A stretch of DNA of 18,246 nt from an uncultured Bacteroidota bacterium (GTDB lineage Bacteria; Bacteroidota; Bacteroidia; Chitinophagales; Chitinophagaceae). Location: contig CAMLGR010000098.1 of NCBI GenBank assembly GCA_946479615.1, positions 1-18,246 on the forward strand. Direction: 5' to 3'. Positions 1 through 6,425 of this stretch are shown here, piece after piece (within the stretch, counting starts at the first letter, position 1; each line of letters starts with the position of its first letter). The notes under the pieces are model-generated. The model saw only the letters and a list, made by a program, of their open reading frames with translations. It was not told the DNA's origin and ran no database searches. Both the position numbers and the translations under genes were made by a program.

Positions 1-2
1 CA

Positions 3-593
3 AAATATAATCGACAGTTGGATGAAAAAGCCCCTGAGTACATTGATTTTGCGGTGGATGGTTCTGACCGGATGAAAGTATTAATTGATGACCTGCTGAA
101 ATTTTCAAGGGTAGGGACAGCTTCTTATGAAAGAAAACAGGTAGATATGGATGATGTGGTACAAAATGTGATACGAATATATGATCAGAATATACGAAAA
201 GAGAACGCGGTTATTAATGTCTCCAGGTTACCCATAGTCAGTGGCAGCAGAACCCAGCTCGAACAATTATTCCAGAACCTGCTGGGTAATGCATTGAAAT
301 ACCGCAGGGAAGAACCATTGGTCATCAACATCGGTTGCAGGAACGAAGAACTAAGATGGGTATTTTATGTCAGCGATAATGGAATAGGGATCGATAAAAA
401 ATTTTTCGAAAAAGTCTTTGTTATTTTTCAACGTCTTCATGCGCGTAACGAGTATAGCGGCACTGGCATCGGGTTGGCTATTTGTAAAAAGATCATAGAG
501 AGACATGGGGGTAAGATCTGGATTGATTCAGAACAGGGAAAGGGTTCGACTTTTTATTTCAGTTTTCCAAAGGATTTTCAGCAGGCTGAATAA
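3..593 (+). CDS. Sensor histidine kinase, C-terminal part (phytochrome-type), 5' truncated by window
   Basis: The reading frame is open from the first bases of the window, so the start codon and the sensor domains lie upstream. What remains is the end of the dimerisation helix pair (segment LDEKAPEYIDFAVDG then LIDDLLKFSRV) and a complete HATPase_c domain: N box with LFQNLLGNALKYR, G1 box VSDNGIGID, and G2 box GTGIGLAICKKIIERHGG followed by GSTFYFSFP. The phospho-accepting His is outside the window. The LDEKAxEYIxFAVDG...SRVG signature is typical of kinases resembling bacteriophytochromes and related PAS/GAF kinases, which often work with Rcp1-like regulators; such a regulator is the next gene, 162 bases downstream. 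The pairing is inference. The TTG at 18 is internal, not a start. Confidence 0.93.
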   Translation, partial: KYNRQLDEKAPEYIDFAVDGSDRMKVLIDDLLKFSRVGTASYERKQVDMDDVVQNVIRIYDQNIRKENAVINVSRLPIVSGSRTQLEQLFQNLLGNALKYRREEPLVINIGCRNEELRWVFYVSDNGIGIDKKFFEKVFVIFQRLHARNEYSGTGIGLAICKKIIERHGGKIWIDSEQGKGSTFYFSFPKDFQQAE

Positions 594-676
594 CTGTAAA
601 CTTGATTTGGGACAAAAAATAAAATAGTATGTAATGGGATACCCTTATGAGCGTAAATAACATGATGAATCTCTTA

Positions 677-684
677 TACTTTTG
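677..684 (+). promoter_or_regulatory. Candidate Bacteroidota -7 box (TACTTTTG)
   Basis: The octamer matches TAnnTTTG, the -7 consensus of the Bacteroidota housekeeping sigma factor. It lies 71 bases before the response regulator start at 756 and after the kinase stop at 593, so it could give the regulator and the following hybrid gene their own promoter. I see no clear -33 TTG at the usual distance, so the call is moderate. Confidence 0.4.
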
Positions 685-755
685 TGCCCGTGGCAATACT
701 AATATAGGCTGAATCATGTTTTATATTCGTAAGGCCCTGGTTTTTAATCTTACTT

Positions 756-1196
756 ATGGAAATCAACGAAAAGGAAATCGGCATCCTCCTGGTCGAGGAT
801 AATGAGGGGGATGTAGTGCTGGCCAAAGAAGCCCTGGCTGAAGCCCGGATCAGGAATACCGTTACTGTTATCAGTAATGGTGAAGAAGCATTGAAATATT
901 TGTTCAGGGAAGGAGGGTACAGGGAAATACAGCTTCCCGACCTGATCCTGCTCGATATCAACCTGCCACGGATCGATGGAATGGAAGTGCTGGCAAAAAT
1001 AAAAGCAGATGAAGGACTGAAAGCGATTCCCGTGGTGATGCTGACCACGTCTACTTCTGAACGGGATATCATGCTTGCTTACCGGAATTACGTGAATTGC
1101 TATATAAATAAGCCAATAGATGCAGAGAAACTCCTGGCGGTTGTCAAAAACACGGAAAGTTTTTGGCTGAACATCGTGAAGTTTCCTGTCCATTAA
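756..1196 (+). CDS. Single-domain response regulator, Rcp1/CheY-like
   Basis: A 146-residue receiver domain with no output domain. The acidic pair is E14-D15 in ILLVEDNEGD, the phospho-acceptor is D67 in LILLDINLPRIDG, the switch Thr is T97 in VVMLTTSTS, and the conserved Lys is K119 in YINKPID. The EDNEGDVVLAKEAL start and the long loop before LPDLILLD are typical of Rcp1-type regulators, which take phosphate from phytochrome-like kinases and pass a signal by protein-protein contact rather than DNA binding. The upstream neighbour is a kinase of that class, and the downstream gene starts 15 bases after this stop, suggesting co-transcription. The ATG at 756 is chosen because the receiver fold begins within ten residues; no strong Shine-Dalgarno is seen, as is usual in this phylum. 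Confidence 0.93.
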   Translation: MEINEKEIGILLVEDNEGDVVLAKEALAEARIRNTVTVISNGEEALKYLFREGGYREIQLPDLILLDINLPRIDGMEVLAKIKADEGLKAIPVVMLTTSTSERDIMLAYRNYVNCYINKPIDAEKLLAVVKNTESFWLNIVKFPVH

Positions 1197-1211
1197 ATCC
1201 ACCTGGTCGCT

Positions 1212-2663
1212 ATGGAAAGACTTAAACAAATCCTGATCATCGAGGATAATCCTCTTGATGCTACGTTGCTGGACGAATATATCAACCTGATGGGGTTATA
1301 TGTGGGCGAAAAGCTGCATGCAGAAAACCTGAAGCAGGTAATGGTAATCGCCGCTCATTCCAAACCAGACCTGATCTTTCTCGATCTTAACCTGCCTGAT
1401 AGTAATGGTCTCGAGACATTCTTATCCGTCAACAGCATTTTTCCTTATGTACCGATTATCATATTAAGTGGCCAGGCTGATATGGAGACAGCCATACAGG
1501 CCATCCAGGCCGGTGCCCAGGATTATATCATGAAGGGTGAATTTGATGAAAAATTTTTCAAAAAGACCATTCAATATAGTATTGAAAGAAAGCGCAACCA
1601 GATCAAGTTACAGGAGAGCAATAAGCGGTACGAGATTATTTCCCGTGCCACGGACGATCCTGTCTGGGATTGGGATATGCTCAATAATAAAGGGCATTGG
1701 AATGATAAAGTAAAAATATTCGGGTATGGTGATGAAGTGCGAAAAGATTATAACTGGTGGTGGGCCAATATTCACTTCGGGGATATCAATAAGGTAAATG
1801 AAAAGATAGAAACCTGCCTGGCAAATAAGGAAGAGCACTGGAACGAGCATTACCGGTTTCGTTGCGCTGATGGTTCCTTTAAATATATTTTTGACAGACG
1901 ATACATCATGCGTGACAACAGCGGCAAGCCTACACGTATGATCGGTGTATTACAGGATGTGACCGACCAGGTGATGATGCAGCAAAAAGTAGATGCCGAA
2001 AAAGCGCACCAGCAAAAAGCGATTCTCCAGGCAACGATCGAAGGGCAGGAAAAAGAACGGAGCGAGATAGGAAAGGAGCTGCATGATAATATCAACCAGA
2101 TACTGGCTTCTGTAAAACTGATGATAACGGCTGTGCTGACAAAAATGCCCGAGCCCAATAAATTTCTTTCCGAATGTGTACGGCTTACTGATGATTGCAT
2201 TCATGAGATCAGGCGGTTGTCCAATTCGCTGGTTCCTTTAAAAGAACAAGAAATAGAGTTGAAAGAAGCGGTAGAAGGCTTGGTGGGCCGTCTTCGTACC
2301 AGCAGCGAATTGAAATTCAATCTTACATTCCCTGATTGCCTGGCTAAAAAATTAGACGATCGTCAGCAGCTTACTTTATACCGGATCATACAGGAGCAGA
2401 TCAATAATATCCTAAAACATGCGAAGGCAGAAACGGTTACCATTACCCTCGAAGAAACGGAAGGCAATGCGGTGTTGCTGATCGCAGATGATGGAAAAGG
2501 ATTTAATAAAAATACAAGGGCAGATGGTATCGGGCTGCGGAATATGAAAAGCCGTTGTGAACTGGTAAATGGTAAATTTTATATTGAATCCGAGCCGGGT
2601 AAGGGGTGTTCGCTTAGAATTGAAATCCCGCTGACCAAGATACCGGTACTTAAAACAGCCTGA
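1212..2663 (+). CDS. Hybrid REC-PAS-histidine kinase (HisKA_3/NarL-type kinase core)
   Basis: 483 residues. Residues 1-125 form a receiver domain (E11-D12, phospho-acceptor D58 in LIFLDLNLPDSNG, S86, K108 in YIMKGEFDE). Residues about 138-260 are a PAS domain of the PAS_3 kind (VWDWD, then RFRCADGSFKYI and MIGVLQDVTDQ). A short coiled linker leads to a HisKA_3 core with phospho-accepting H291 in IGKELHDNINQILASVKL, and an HATPase_c domain with NNILKHA, LLIADDGKGF and DGIGLRNMKSRCELVNG. There are no membrane segments, so it is cytoplasmic. An N-terminal receiver joined to a NarX/DesK-type kinase is a relay layout: it may take phosphate from an upstream kinase and control its own kinase activity. 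It follows the response regulator by 15 bases and probably shares its mRNA. The partner regulator (normally NarL/LuxR-type) is not in the window. Confidence 0.92.
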   Translation: MERLKQILIIEDNPLDATLLDEYINLMGLYVGEKLHAENLKQVMVIAAHSKPDLIFLDLNLPDSNGLETFLSVNSIFPYVPIIILSGQADMETAIQAIQAGAQDYIMKGEFDEKFFKKTIQYSIERKRNQIKLQESNKRYEIISRATDDPVWDWDMLNNKGHWNDKVKIFGYGDEVRKDYNWWWANIHFGDINKVNEKIETCLANKEEHWNEHYRFRCADGSFKYIFDRRYIMRDNSGKPTRMIGVLQDVTDQVMMQQKVDAEKAHQQKAILQATIEGQEKERSEIGKELHDNINQILASVKLMITAVLTKMPEPNKFLSECVRLTDDCIHEIRRLSNSLVPLKEQEIELKEAVEGLVGRLRTSSELKFNLTFPDCLAKKLDDRQQLTLYRIIQEQINNILKHAKAETVTITLEETEGNAVLLIADDGKGFNKNTRADGIGLRNMKSRCELVNGKFYIESEPGKGCSLRIEIPLTKIPVLKTA

Positions 2664-2668
2664 TCAAT

Positions 2669-3346
2669 TTATTTTTTGCCATCAAACATCTTTTCCATTC
2701 CCAGGAATGTTTCAGAAGTATCGAAATAGATCTTCTTGTGTTTGAATAAGGCAGAAGGCGCTATGGTTAATTCATCGCAGGGATATTGGAGCGATTGCGA
2801 AATGAAATTTTCCACCTGGAAATTTACATAGATCACTTCATACTCATCCGATACAGCTATTGTTTTGAACGCAGTGGCACAGGTAAGACCGTCACCACTG
2901 GATATAATGGCAGCCATCAGGTTCTTATAGCGCACCATGTATTGGGAAGCGGTGGAATCGTTTTTATCGAGATTGTATAAAGCCACCCCTTTAACATAAT
3001 TTCCTTTCAGGCTAACCGGGTTTTCTTTTAATAATTCATTACAAAGTTTAATAACCTTCTTATACTCTTTCTTATCCATTGCTTCTTTGATCTCCTTTCC
3101 ATTTAGTTCACCATAGGGACTATAGCCGGGTTGAAAGACGAATCCATAATACAATAAGCGGTAATCTTCCAGTTGAAGGGTTTTGTCAAATGCGTGATAT
3201 CTTTTTAACAATGCCGGGTAATAACGGGAAGAACCGGAATCCTTAATGGTTTTTTCAATGGCTGCCCGGTCTATTTTTGTATAGCCGGTTTGGGAAAAAG
3301 CTGTGGCAGTGAAAAAGACAAACAAGACCAGGCAGGCGATTTTCAT
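2669..3346 (-). CDS. Secreted DUF4919-like protein
   Basis: 225 residues with a Sec signal peptide at 1-19 (MKIACLVLFVFFTATAFSQ). The body carries YYPALLKRYHAFDKTLQLED followed by YRLLYYGFVFQ, a hallmark of the Bacteroidota family DUF4919, and a TPR-like stretch around residues 85-125 (KKVIKLCNELLKENP, then KGVALYNLDK). The C-terminal half (CATAFKTIAVSDEYEVIYV) completes the family pattern. Its function is unknown; exported to periplasm or outer surface is the safe statement. The gene is convergent with the hybrid kinase, with only five bases between the two stops, and divergent from the phosphatase at 3460. A TTACTTTG sequence about 20 bases upstream of the ATG resembles the -7 consensus with one base fewer in the spacer. 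Confidence 0.82.
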   Translation of the reverse strand: MKIACLVLFVFFTATAFSQTGYTKIDRAAIEKTIKDSGSSRYYPALLKRYHAFDKTLQLEDYRLLYYGFVFQPGYSPYGELNGKEIKEAMDKKEYKKVIKLCNELLKENPVSLKGNYVKGVALYNLDKNDSTASQYMVRYKNLMAAIISSGDGLTCATAFKTIAVSDEYEVIYVNFQVENFISQSLQYPCDELTIAPSALFKHKKIYFDTSETFLGMEKMFDGKK

Positions 3347-3447
3347 ATTAATAATTGTAAGGACAAAGTAAGCGAAATTTCACATAGGGTGGGGGACAGC
3401 AGGAGGATACATAATAAACAGGTAATATAATGTAACCCCCGAGGGTG

Positions 3448-3455
3448 TATTTTTG
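3448..3455 (+). promoter_or_regulatory. Candidate -7 box (TATTTTTG), four bases before ATG
   Basis: A full match to TAnnTTTG. It ends four bases before the ATG at 3460, so transcription would start at or next to the A of the start codon and the mRNA would be leaderless or nearly so. The same four-base spacing is seen before the ATGs at 8206 and 11176 (minus strand) with weaker boxes. Confidence 0.5.
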
Positions 3456-3459
3456 GATC

Positions 3460-4722
3460 ATGAAGAAACTTATTGCAGTTGTGACAGGCTGGCTGGTTTG
3501 TCTGGCAGCCATTGCGCAGGATGATACGGTACAGGTAAAAACCGAAGGAAGACAAAACAGCCTGGCCCAGCAACAGAAGCCGTATGTGATCCTGATCTCT
3601 GCGGATGGGTTCAGGTATGACTATGCAAAGAAATATCATGCAGAAAATTTGCTGGCGTTAAGTGCTCGTGGAATAAGAGCTGCTTCGATGATACCGGGTT
3701 ATCCAAGTCTTACTTTTCCCAATCATTATAGCATTATAACAGGATTGTATCCTTCTCATCACGGGCTTGTCAATAATTATTTTTATGACAGATCGGGAAA
3801 AGCGGAGTATGGTATGCAGGATCGTTCTGTGGTACGGGATGGAAAGTGGTATGGCGGCACTCCGTTATGGGTGTTGGCGGAGCAACAGCAAATGCTGACA
3901 GCGAGTTTTTATTGGGTAGGTTCGGAAGCAGCCATTCGGGATACGCGGCTCTCCTATTACTATACTTATAATTCCAAAGAGCCATTATCTATTGACAGGA
4001 GGATACAGATTGTAAAAGACTGGTTGGCATTACCGGAAGAGAAGCGGCCGCACCTGATCAGTTTTTATATGAGTGATGTGGATCATGCGGGGCATTGGTC
4101 AGGGCCGGATGCGCCGGAGACAGGAGCGGCGGTGCGGAAGATCGATTCAAGTGTGCAAAAACTGGTGGATGCGGTGAAGGAAACAGGGTTGCCCGTTAAT
4201 TTTATTTTCGTAGCTGATCATGGTATGACGAATGTGAAGGCGGATCAGCCTTTGTCGATGCCTTCGGTAGTGGATTCATCAAAATTCATTATTCCCTGGG
4301 GAGCGGAGATTGTAGGTTTATATGCAAAGAATGAAGGGGATATTTTGCCGCAGTATGAGAAATTGAAACAAAATGAAAAACACTTTAAGGTTTACCTGAG
4401 AACAAACATGCCTGCTCATTTGCATTATGGATGGAAGGATGACCGGATGAATCGTATTGCTGATATTATTATCATTCCTGACTGGCCGTATTGTTTTGCG
4501 CGGCCGGCGACCCAGCCTCATCCGGGTGCGCATGGATATGATCCGCAAAAGGTCAAAGATATGCGGGCTGTTTTTTATGCCTGGGGTCCTGCGTTTAAGA
4601 ATAAGAAAATCGGTTCTTTTGAAAATGTAAATGTATTTCCGGTGATAGCGAGGATACTTGGGTTGAGCTATTCATTTGCGATAGATGGTAGTGATGGGAT
4701 AGCGGATAAGATATTAAAATAA
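3460..4722 (+). CDS. Secreted alkaline-phosphatase-superfamily phosphodiesterase (NPP type)
   Basis: 420 residues with a signal peptide at 1-20 (ends CLAAIAQ). The start is set at the ATG at 3460 because it gives a normal signal peptide; an upstream GTG at 3445 would add five residues lying over the -7 box. It has the two-zinc nucleotide pyrophosphatase/phosphodiesterase layout: D49 in ISADGFRYD, nucleophile T85 in YPSLTFPNHYSIITGLYPSH, D208 and H212 in DVDHAGHWSGP, D253-H254 in VADHGMTN, and a late His in PGAHGYDP. The family hydrolyses phosphodiester or pyrophosphate bonds of nucleotides or lipid headgroups in the periplasm; the substrate cannot be read here. The gene stands alone between a divergent and a convergent neighbour. 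A 16-base perfect palindrome covers its stop codon. Confidence 0.93.
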   Translation: MKKLIAVVTGWLVCLAAIAQDDTVQVKTEGRQNSLAQQQKPYVILISADGFRYDYAKKYHAENLLALSARGIRAASMIPGYPSLTFPNHYSIITGLYPSHHGLVNNYFYDRSGKAEYGMQDRSVVRDGKWYGGTPLWVLAEQQQMLTASFYWVGSEAAIRDTRLSYYYTYNSKEPLSIDRRIQIVKDWLALPEEKRPHLISFYMSDVDHAGHWSGPDAPETGAAVRKIDSSVQKLVDAVKETGLPVNFIFVADHGMTNVKADQPLSMPSVVDSSKFIIPWGAEIVGLYAKNEGDILPQYEKLKQNEKHFKVYLRTNMPAHLHYGWKDDRMNRIADIIIIPDWPYCFARPATQPHPGAHGYDPQKVKDMRAVFYAWGPAFKNKKIGSFENVNVFPVIARILGLSYSFAIDGSDGIADKILK

Positions 4723-4734
4723 GGCCGGCCTTAT
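4719..4734. repeat. Perfect 16-base palindrome over the phosphatase stop codon
   Basis: ATAAGGCCGGCCTTAT reads the same on both strands and contains the TAA stop at 4720-4722. In RNA it can fold as a six-pair stem with a CCGG loop. It has no T tract, so it is not a standard intrinsic terminator, but it could stabilise the 3' end or slow transcription between the convergent genes. Confidence 0.6.
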
Positions 4735-4820
4735 AGTGAGGTGTTGCGGATGCAGGGATTGAGATCTGTATAACCGTGGCAAATATTGTCCTGGCAAAGC
4801 TGAGTTTTGATAAAATAGGG

Positions 4821-5264
4821 CTAGTTTTTTGGCGGCGCTGACTGCCATAATACATGCGTGATCATCCAGCGATCATTTTGTTTGGCGAGTAAAAGATAAT
4901 CCGAGCCCCACCAGGCTGTGAGTTTTGCGCTGGCTGTCTGGTCGAGTACGTCGAACACTTCGATCTGCCTGGGGAATTTTTCTACATTGGGACTGGGTCC
5001 TTTCTTATTTATACTTGCGGCATAATCGATCATTTCACGGAAACTCATGGGTTCTCCTTCATAGGTTGTTTTATTTTTCGGAAGGTAATAGCCATATTTG
5101 ACTACGTTGACGGCAATGCTCCGGTGTATCTTATTGCTATCGCCATAATAAAATGCGTCTACATAATCTTTGATAGCATTGGTTACCTGTTCTTTTGGGG
5201 TTTGAGCATGTGCGCAAAAGCTTCCTGCTAAAAACGAAATAGTGGCGATGAGAGTACTTTTCAT
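4821..5264 (-). CDS. Secreted NTF2-like (lumazine-binding-type) protein
   Basis: 147 residues with a signal peptide at 1-20 (FLAGSFCAHAQ). The mature part has the cone-shaped NTF2 fold pattern: an N-terminal helix with AIKDYVDAFYYGDSNKIHRS, then short strands, and a C-terminal sheet with ASAKLTAWWGSDYLLLAKQN and DRWMITHVLW. This matches the putative lumazine-binding branch (Lumazine_bd_2) of the NTF2/SnoaL group, found widely as exported proteins in Bacteroidota. The family name does not prove ligand or enzyme activity. It is a single gene, convergent with the phosphatase, with about 100 bases between stops. Confidence 0.82.
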   Translation of the reverse strand: MKSTLIATISFLAGSFCAHAQTPKEQVTNAIKDYVDAFYYGDSNKIHRSIAVNVVKYGYYLPKNKTTYEGEPMSFREMIDYAASINKKGPSPNVEKFPRQIEVFDVLDQTASAKLTAWWGSDYLLLAKQNDRWMITHVLWQSAPPKN

Positions 5265-5427
5265 GCGGTTGGTTTCAGGTAAGGTAATAGCAGGAATGAT
5301 AATAGAGGAGAAATATTATGCAGATAGTCAATAGGAGGGATGGGAGGTGTTAAAATTCAGGGGGGCGCTGATTTATTTTCTATGAAATTTTGTAACTTGA
5401 GTATTCACCAAAGAAAAGGAGGTATTC

Positions 5428-5475
5428 ATGAAATTGACAGATCAATCATGGAAGCCTTCGGTTATTATCGGGTAA
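5428..5475 (+). CDS. Possible 15-residue peptide with strong ribosome site
   Basis: A short ORF reading MKLTDQSWKPSVIIG begins at an ATG preceded, five bases away, by AAAAGGAGG, an unusually strong Shine-Dalgarno for this phylum. It is followed within 30 bases by two hairpins, the second ending in six T. No downstream gene lies on this strand (the next gene is convergent), so it is not a normal leader peptide for an attenuated operon. It could be a real microprotein, a dual-function RNA, or chance. I do not recognise the peptide. Confidence 0.35.
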   Translation: MKLTDQSWKPSVIIG

Positions 5476-5518
5476 CCGGGCTTATTCCATTAGACATAAT
5501 CTGCCGGTCAAAACCGGG

Positions 5519-5545
5519 GCCACTGATGATCTCAGTGGCTTTTTT
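5519..5545 (+). terminator. Intrinsic terminator
   Basis: A perfect eight-pair stem, GCCACTGA with TCAGTGGC, around the loop TGATC, followed directly by six T. It works for + strand transcription and sits 43 bases after the 15-codon ORF. A second smaller hairpin (5504-5517) comes just before it. Confidence 0.85.
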
Positions 5546-5558
5546 GTTGAAGGGGGTG

Positions 5559-5590
5559 AGGGTGACACCTTGTATGCGAGGTGACACCCT
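5559..5590. repeat. REP-like palindrome pair downstream of the RAYT gene
   Basis: Two copies of a GGTGACACC palindrome (arms GGTG/CACC around a central A) at 5559-5570 and 5579-5590 are separated by eight bases, TGTATGCG. The two copies pair with each other as AGGGTGACACCT against AGGTGACACCCT with one A-A mismatch. The pair ends three bases from the transposase stop codon. See the matching set at 6369-6423 on the other side of the gene. Confidence 0.75.
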
Positions 5591-5593
5591 GAA

Positions 5594-6256
5594 TTATTCT
5601 TCAATGCTTATCTCGCTGTTACGGTAATATTGGGAAAGTTCTAAATGTATTTTGATCATTGCTTCCTTTCCGCCAAACCATTCCAATAATTCTTCCCGTA
5701 ATAGCCTGGTGGGAGCATTGGAAAGCAGGGACTGCCAGGAAGACCATTTATATTTTGTAAAATCGGAAACAATATTATGTTTTAATGCATTGGCATGGAT
5801 ATACACAATAGCCTGTGTAAATTGACTGTCTTTATTTACTTCTATTCTTTTAAAAGGACGATGAAATAAGTTGCCTTTGCGCTGATAGGTTTTATTGAAA
5901 AACATGGCATAAGAAGTAAAGAATCGCTGGCAGGCTTTTTCTATAAGCTGTTCGGCCCCAATACTTCCCTCGAGATATTGTCTTTCCGTTTTTAATAGAT
6001 CTTTTTCTTTTTTTGAAGAAAGTATAGAGCATAATTCATGAGCCGGTTTAATACGGACCAGCCAGTGAAAATGATTAGGAAGTAAACTCCAGGAGAATGT
6101 ATCCCAGAGCGGAGAAAAATAGTGGTCGTATTTGTTTAAAAATGTAATTCGGTCGTTATCTGTGCGAAAAAGGAGTTCTTTATTATTGGTGCGATTGTAG
6201 ATATGGAAAATAGTATCTTCTTTAAAATCGGCGAGATATTTTTCATTGATAGGCAT
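5594..6256 (-). CDS. REP-associated tyrosine transposase (RAYT), Y1 family
   Basis: 220 residues from the ATG at 6256; a TTG at 6301 would add 15 residues, so the start is uncertain. The N-terminal strand FHIYNRTNNKELLF, the HUH motif HFH at residues 62-64 (LLPNHFHWLV), RKGNLFHRPFKR, and the helix AIVYIHANALKHNIV with candidate catalytic Y152 follow the Y1 transposase pattern of IS200/RAYT proteins. The C-terminal YKWSSWQSLL and WFGGKEAM blocks are RAYT features. Such enzymes cut and join single-stranded DNA at REP hairpins and are usually domesticated, single-copy genes rather than parts of an active insertion sequence. No frameshift or internal stop is seen, so the enzyme may be active. The palindromes on both sides are its likely substrates. 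Confidence 0.88.
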   Translation of the reverse strand: MPINEKYLADFKEDTIFHIYNRTNNKELLFRTDNDRITFLNKYDHYFSPLWDTFSWSLLPNHFHWLVRIKPAHELCSILSSKKEKDLLKTERQYLEGSIGAEQLIEKACQRFFTSYAMFFNKTYQRKGNLFHRPFKRIEVNKDSQFTQAIVYIHANALKHNIVSDFTKYKWSSWQSLLSNAPTRLLREELLEWFGGKEAMIKIHLELSQYYRNSEISIEE

Positions 6257-6368
6257 ACCTGAAGGTATCACAGTGGTAGTTGCCAGAGAAGGTATTTTCA
6301 ACAGAAAGAGCAGGGATTTTTCTTAAAGATGGCTGGTGTTTTCCTCTTTTATAATAGTCTTTATAGCA

Positions 6369-6423
6369 CAAGGTGACACCTTGAATGTGAGGTGTCACCT
6401 TGTGGGTAAGAGGTGTCACCTCG
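6369..6423. repeat. REP-like palindrome triplet upstream of the RAYT gene
   Basis: Three palindromes with arms GGTG/CACC: CAAGGTGACACCTTG at 6369-6383, AGGTGTCACCT at 6390-6400 and GAGGTGTCACCTC at 6410-6422. The first two form a perfect 13-pair inverted repeat (6369-6381 with 6390-6402) around an eight-base loop TGAATGTG, the same loop length as in the downstream pair. The third lies within four bases of the hydrolase stop codon (6426-6428) and could also mark the end of that mRNA. Confidence 0.78.
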
Positions 6424-6425
6424 TA

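Larger units (their letters stand above)
5385..5545 (+). ncRNA. Candidate small orphan transcript (approximate 5' end)
   Basis: The piece has the parts of an independent transcription unit: an AAATTTTG sequence at 5385-5392 that partly resembles a -7 box, the strong ribosome site at 5416-5424, the 15-codon ORF, a stem CCGGT/ACCGG at 5504-5517, and a perfect intrinsic terminator ending at 5545. The 5' end is a guess. No match to a known RNA family is claimed. Confidence 0.35.
5559..6423. mobile_element. RAYT transposase with flanking REP-like palindromes
   Basis: A single-gene unit bounded on both sides by the same GGTG(A/T)CACC palindromes: two copies at the left edge and three at the right edge. 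This is the layout of a REP-associated tyrosine transposase with its own repeats. The element edges are drawn at the outer palindromes; no target-site duplication was identified. Confidence 0.6.

Noticed and set aside
674..1229. Minus-strand frames opposite the response regulator
   Set aside because: The + strand frame has a complete receiver domain with all key residues; the opposite frames are shadows.
5340..5627. 95-residue + strand frame across the intergenic gap
   Set aside because: It runs through the strong ribosome site, the terminator and the palindromes and into the transposase 3' end; no coding character.
6369..6423. CRISPR array
   Set aside because: The units are palindromes of 11-15 bases with spacers of 6-10 bases and only three copies; the adjacent RAYT gene explains them better.
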